A program made the translations under genes and the position numbers. The notes under the pieces are model-generated. The model was given only the letters and a program-made list of their open reading frames with translations. It searched no databases and had not been told where the DNA came from. 64,000 bases of DNA, taken from contig JACVTC010000024.1 of NCBI GenBank assembly GCA_016946835.1, positions 517,501-581,500 of the forward strand, written 5' to 3'. The stretch is from Neocallimastix lanati (nom. inval.). Taxonomy: Eukaryota > Neocallimastigomycota > Neocallimastigomycetes > Neocallimastigales > Neocallimastigaceae. Below are positions 62,905 to 64,000 of the stretch, one piece after another; the first letter of the stretch is position 1; the number at the start of each line of letters is the position of its first letter.

Positions 62905-64000
62905 CTAAAGATCCAAAAATAGAAAGAAGAGAAATGATATTAGATGAATTATGTGGAAAAGCTATTGGAATATGTGATGAAGAAATTATTAAGAAAATTT
63001 GAAAGTAATTGAAAATGTGTGATGATGTACTCGCGCTATGCTCCGACGATTTAGCGAAATCCAAATTGCTACCTCATTCAATACAACTTAAGAATAATAG
63101 TAGACCAATAAAGCAACGCTCTTATCGATTATCCAAAGCTAAGGGTGATATATTGAAAGAACTCACCAAGCTATTAAACTAGAAGTTGATAATCCCCTCC
63201 CATTTGCCATGGCCTTCTCCCATAATATTTATACCTAAAAAGAATGGCAAGTGGAGGTTATGTATCGATTACTGTAAACTGAATGAGATGATGCTTAAGG
63301 ATGCCTATGCTATACCTTATATTGAAGAAATATTATTTTCTATTGGTAGTGATATAAAAGCTATCACTACTATAGACCTTTTCTCTGGGTATCATCAGAT
63401 ATCGATGAATACTGACGTTATAGATAAGACTGGGTTCACAACAATGTATGGGAATTTTAACTTTGTTGTAATTCCATATGGACTAACTAATGCTCCTGCC
63501 ACCTTTCAACTGGAGATGAATCGCATATTCTTTCCATTAATTGGTAAGTATATATTTGTGTATTTAGATGATAAAGTTATATTTTCTAATAATAAAGAAT
63601 AACATTTACAAGATTTAAAATAAGTATTTAAGATTATACGAGGGAACGGATTAAAAATTAATTTAGAAAAATGCCATTTCTTCATGGAGGAAGTGGAAGT
63701 CTTAGGTCACTTATTAACTGTGGAGGGAATCAAGCCTACGGCAGTGAAAATAGAAGCTATTAAAAGATGGAAACAACCAACTAATTTGACAAAACTCCAA
63801 TCTTTTCTTGGAACCGTTAACTACTACTGGAATTTTATTGCTAACTTTGCGAAAATGGCAAAAAGATTAAATGAATTAATGAGGAAAAATACAGTATTTG
63901 AGTGGACTAACGAATGCTAAGATGGATTTGATCGATTAAAGCAAGCTATCATTGACTATCTAGTTTTAAAGTATCCTGATTTTTCGAAACCCTTCATCAT
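62905..64000 (+). mobile_element. Ty3/gypsy pol: reverse transcriptase, runs off right edge
   Basis: In order: NNSRPIKQRSYRLSKAKGDI (63093-63150), PSHLPWPSPIIFIPKKNGKW, RLCIDYCKLNEMMLKDAYAI, TIDLFSGYHQISMNTDVIDK, TGFTTMYGNFNFVVIPYGLT, NAPATFQLEMNRIFF and FVYLDDKVIF (the YxDD box). The RT thumb LEKCHFFMEEVEVLGHLLT and SFLGTVNYYWNFIANFAK follow, then the start of the RNase H region. Stops interrupt it (63002, about 63178, 63601, 63621 and 63918), so it is a pseudogene, although RT catalytic residues are intact. Confidence 0.9.

Overview
The window is nuclear DNA of a very AT-rich eukaryote. The genes are dense in GT-AG introns, proteins carry long Asn runs, and intergenic DNA is full of poly-T, poly-A and TA tracts. 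The gene content (fimbrin, U2 snRNP A', 20S proteasome alpha 4, a Mei2-like protein, a large ketosynthase enzyme, and LINE, copia, gypsy and Mutator-like elements) fits an anaerobic gut fungus (Neocallimastigomycota). That assignment is inferred from composition and content, not from a marker-gene comparison.

Layout. 1-3887 (-): 5' part of a very long single-exon protein with a clathrin box and dozens of FGDF motifs, running off the left edge. 4420-4816 (+): a structured RNA recognised as RNase MRP RNA. 5659-10530 (-): a ten-exon Mei2-like three-RRM protein. 13660-15244 (-): four-exon U2A'. 15520-20452: two LINE copies, apparently one nested in the other, bounded by a ~50-bp direct repeat. 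20968-24207 (-): 13-exon fimbrin/plastin. 25753-26511 (+): a spliced tetraspan protein. 28535-30433 (+): six-exon proteasome alpha 4. 31504-32046 (+): a Tma17-like proteasome-chaperone candidate. 32296-33481 (+): a third LINE fragment. 33900-36475 (-): a decayed block with RNA-polymerase-largest-subunit (RPB1) motifs and unrecognised ORF remnants, possibly viral in origin. 36480-41590: repeat-rich spacer. 41597-44794 (+): a four-RRM protein. 46033-51599 (-): a three-exon adenylation-ACP-ketosynthase-(inactive-looking acyltransferase) megasynthase.

From 52.8 kb to the right edge the window is mainly transposable-element debris: a copia RNase H tail, interlocked inverted repeats, a broken Mutator-like transposase, a minisatellite, and a copia/gypsy mosaic running off the right edge.

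The intact genes are independent eukaryotic transcription units with no operon logic. Exon junctions for Mei2-like, U2A', fimbrin, proteasome alpha 4 and the megasynthase were worked out by hand; in each case phases close exactly and the spliced proteins have family-typical lengths.
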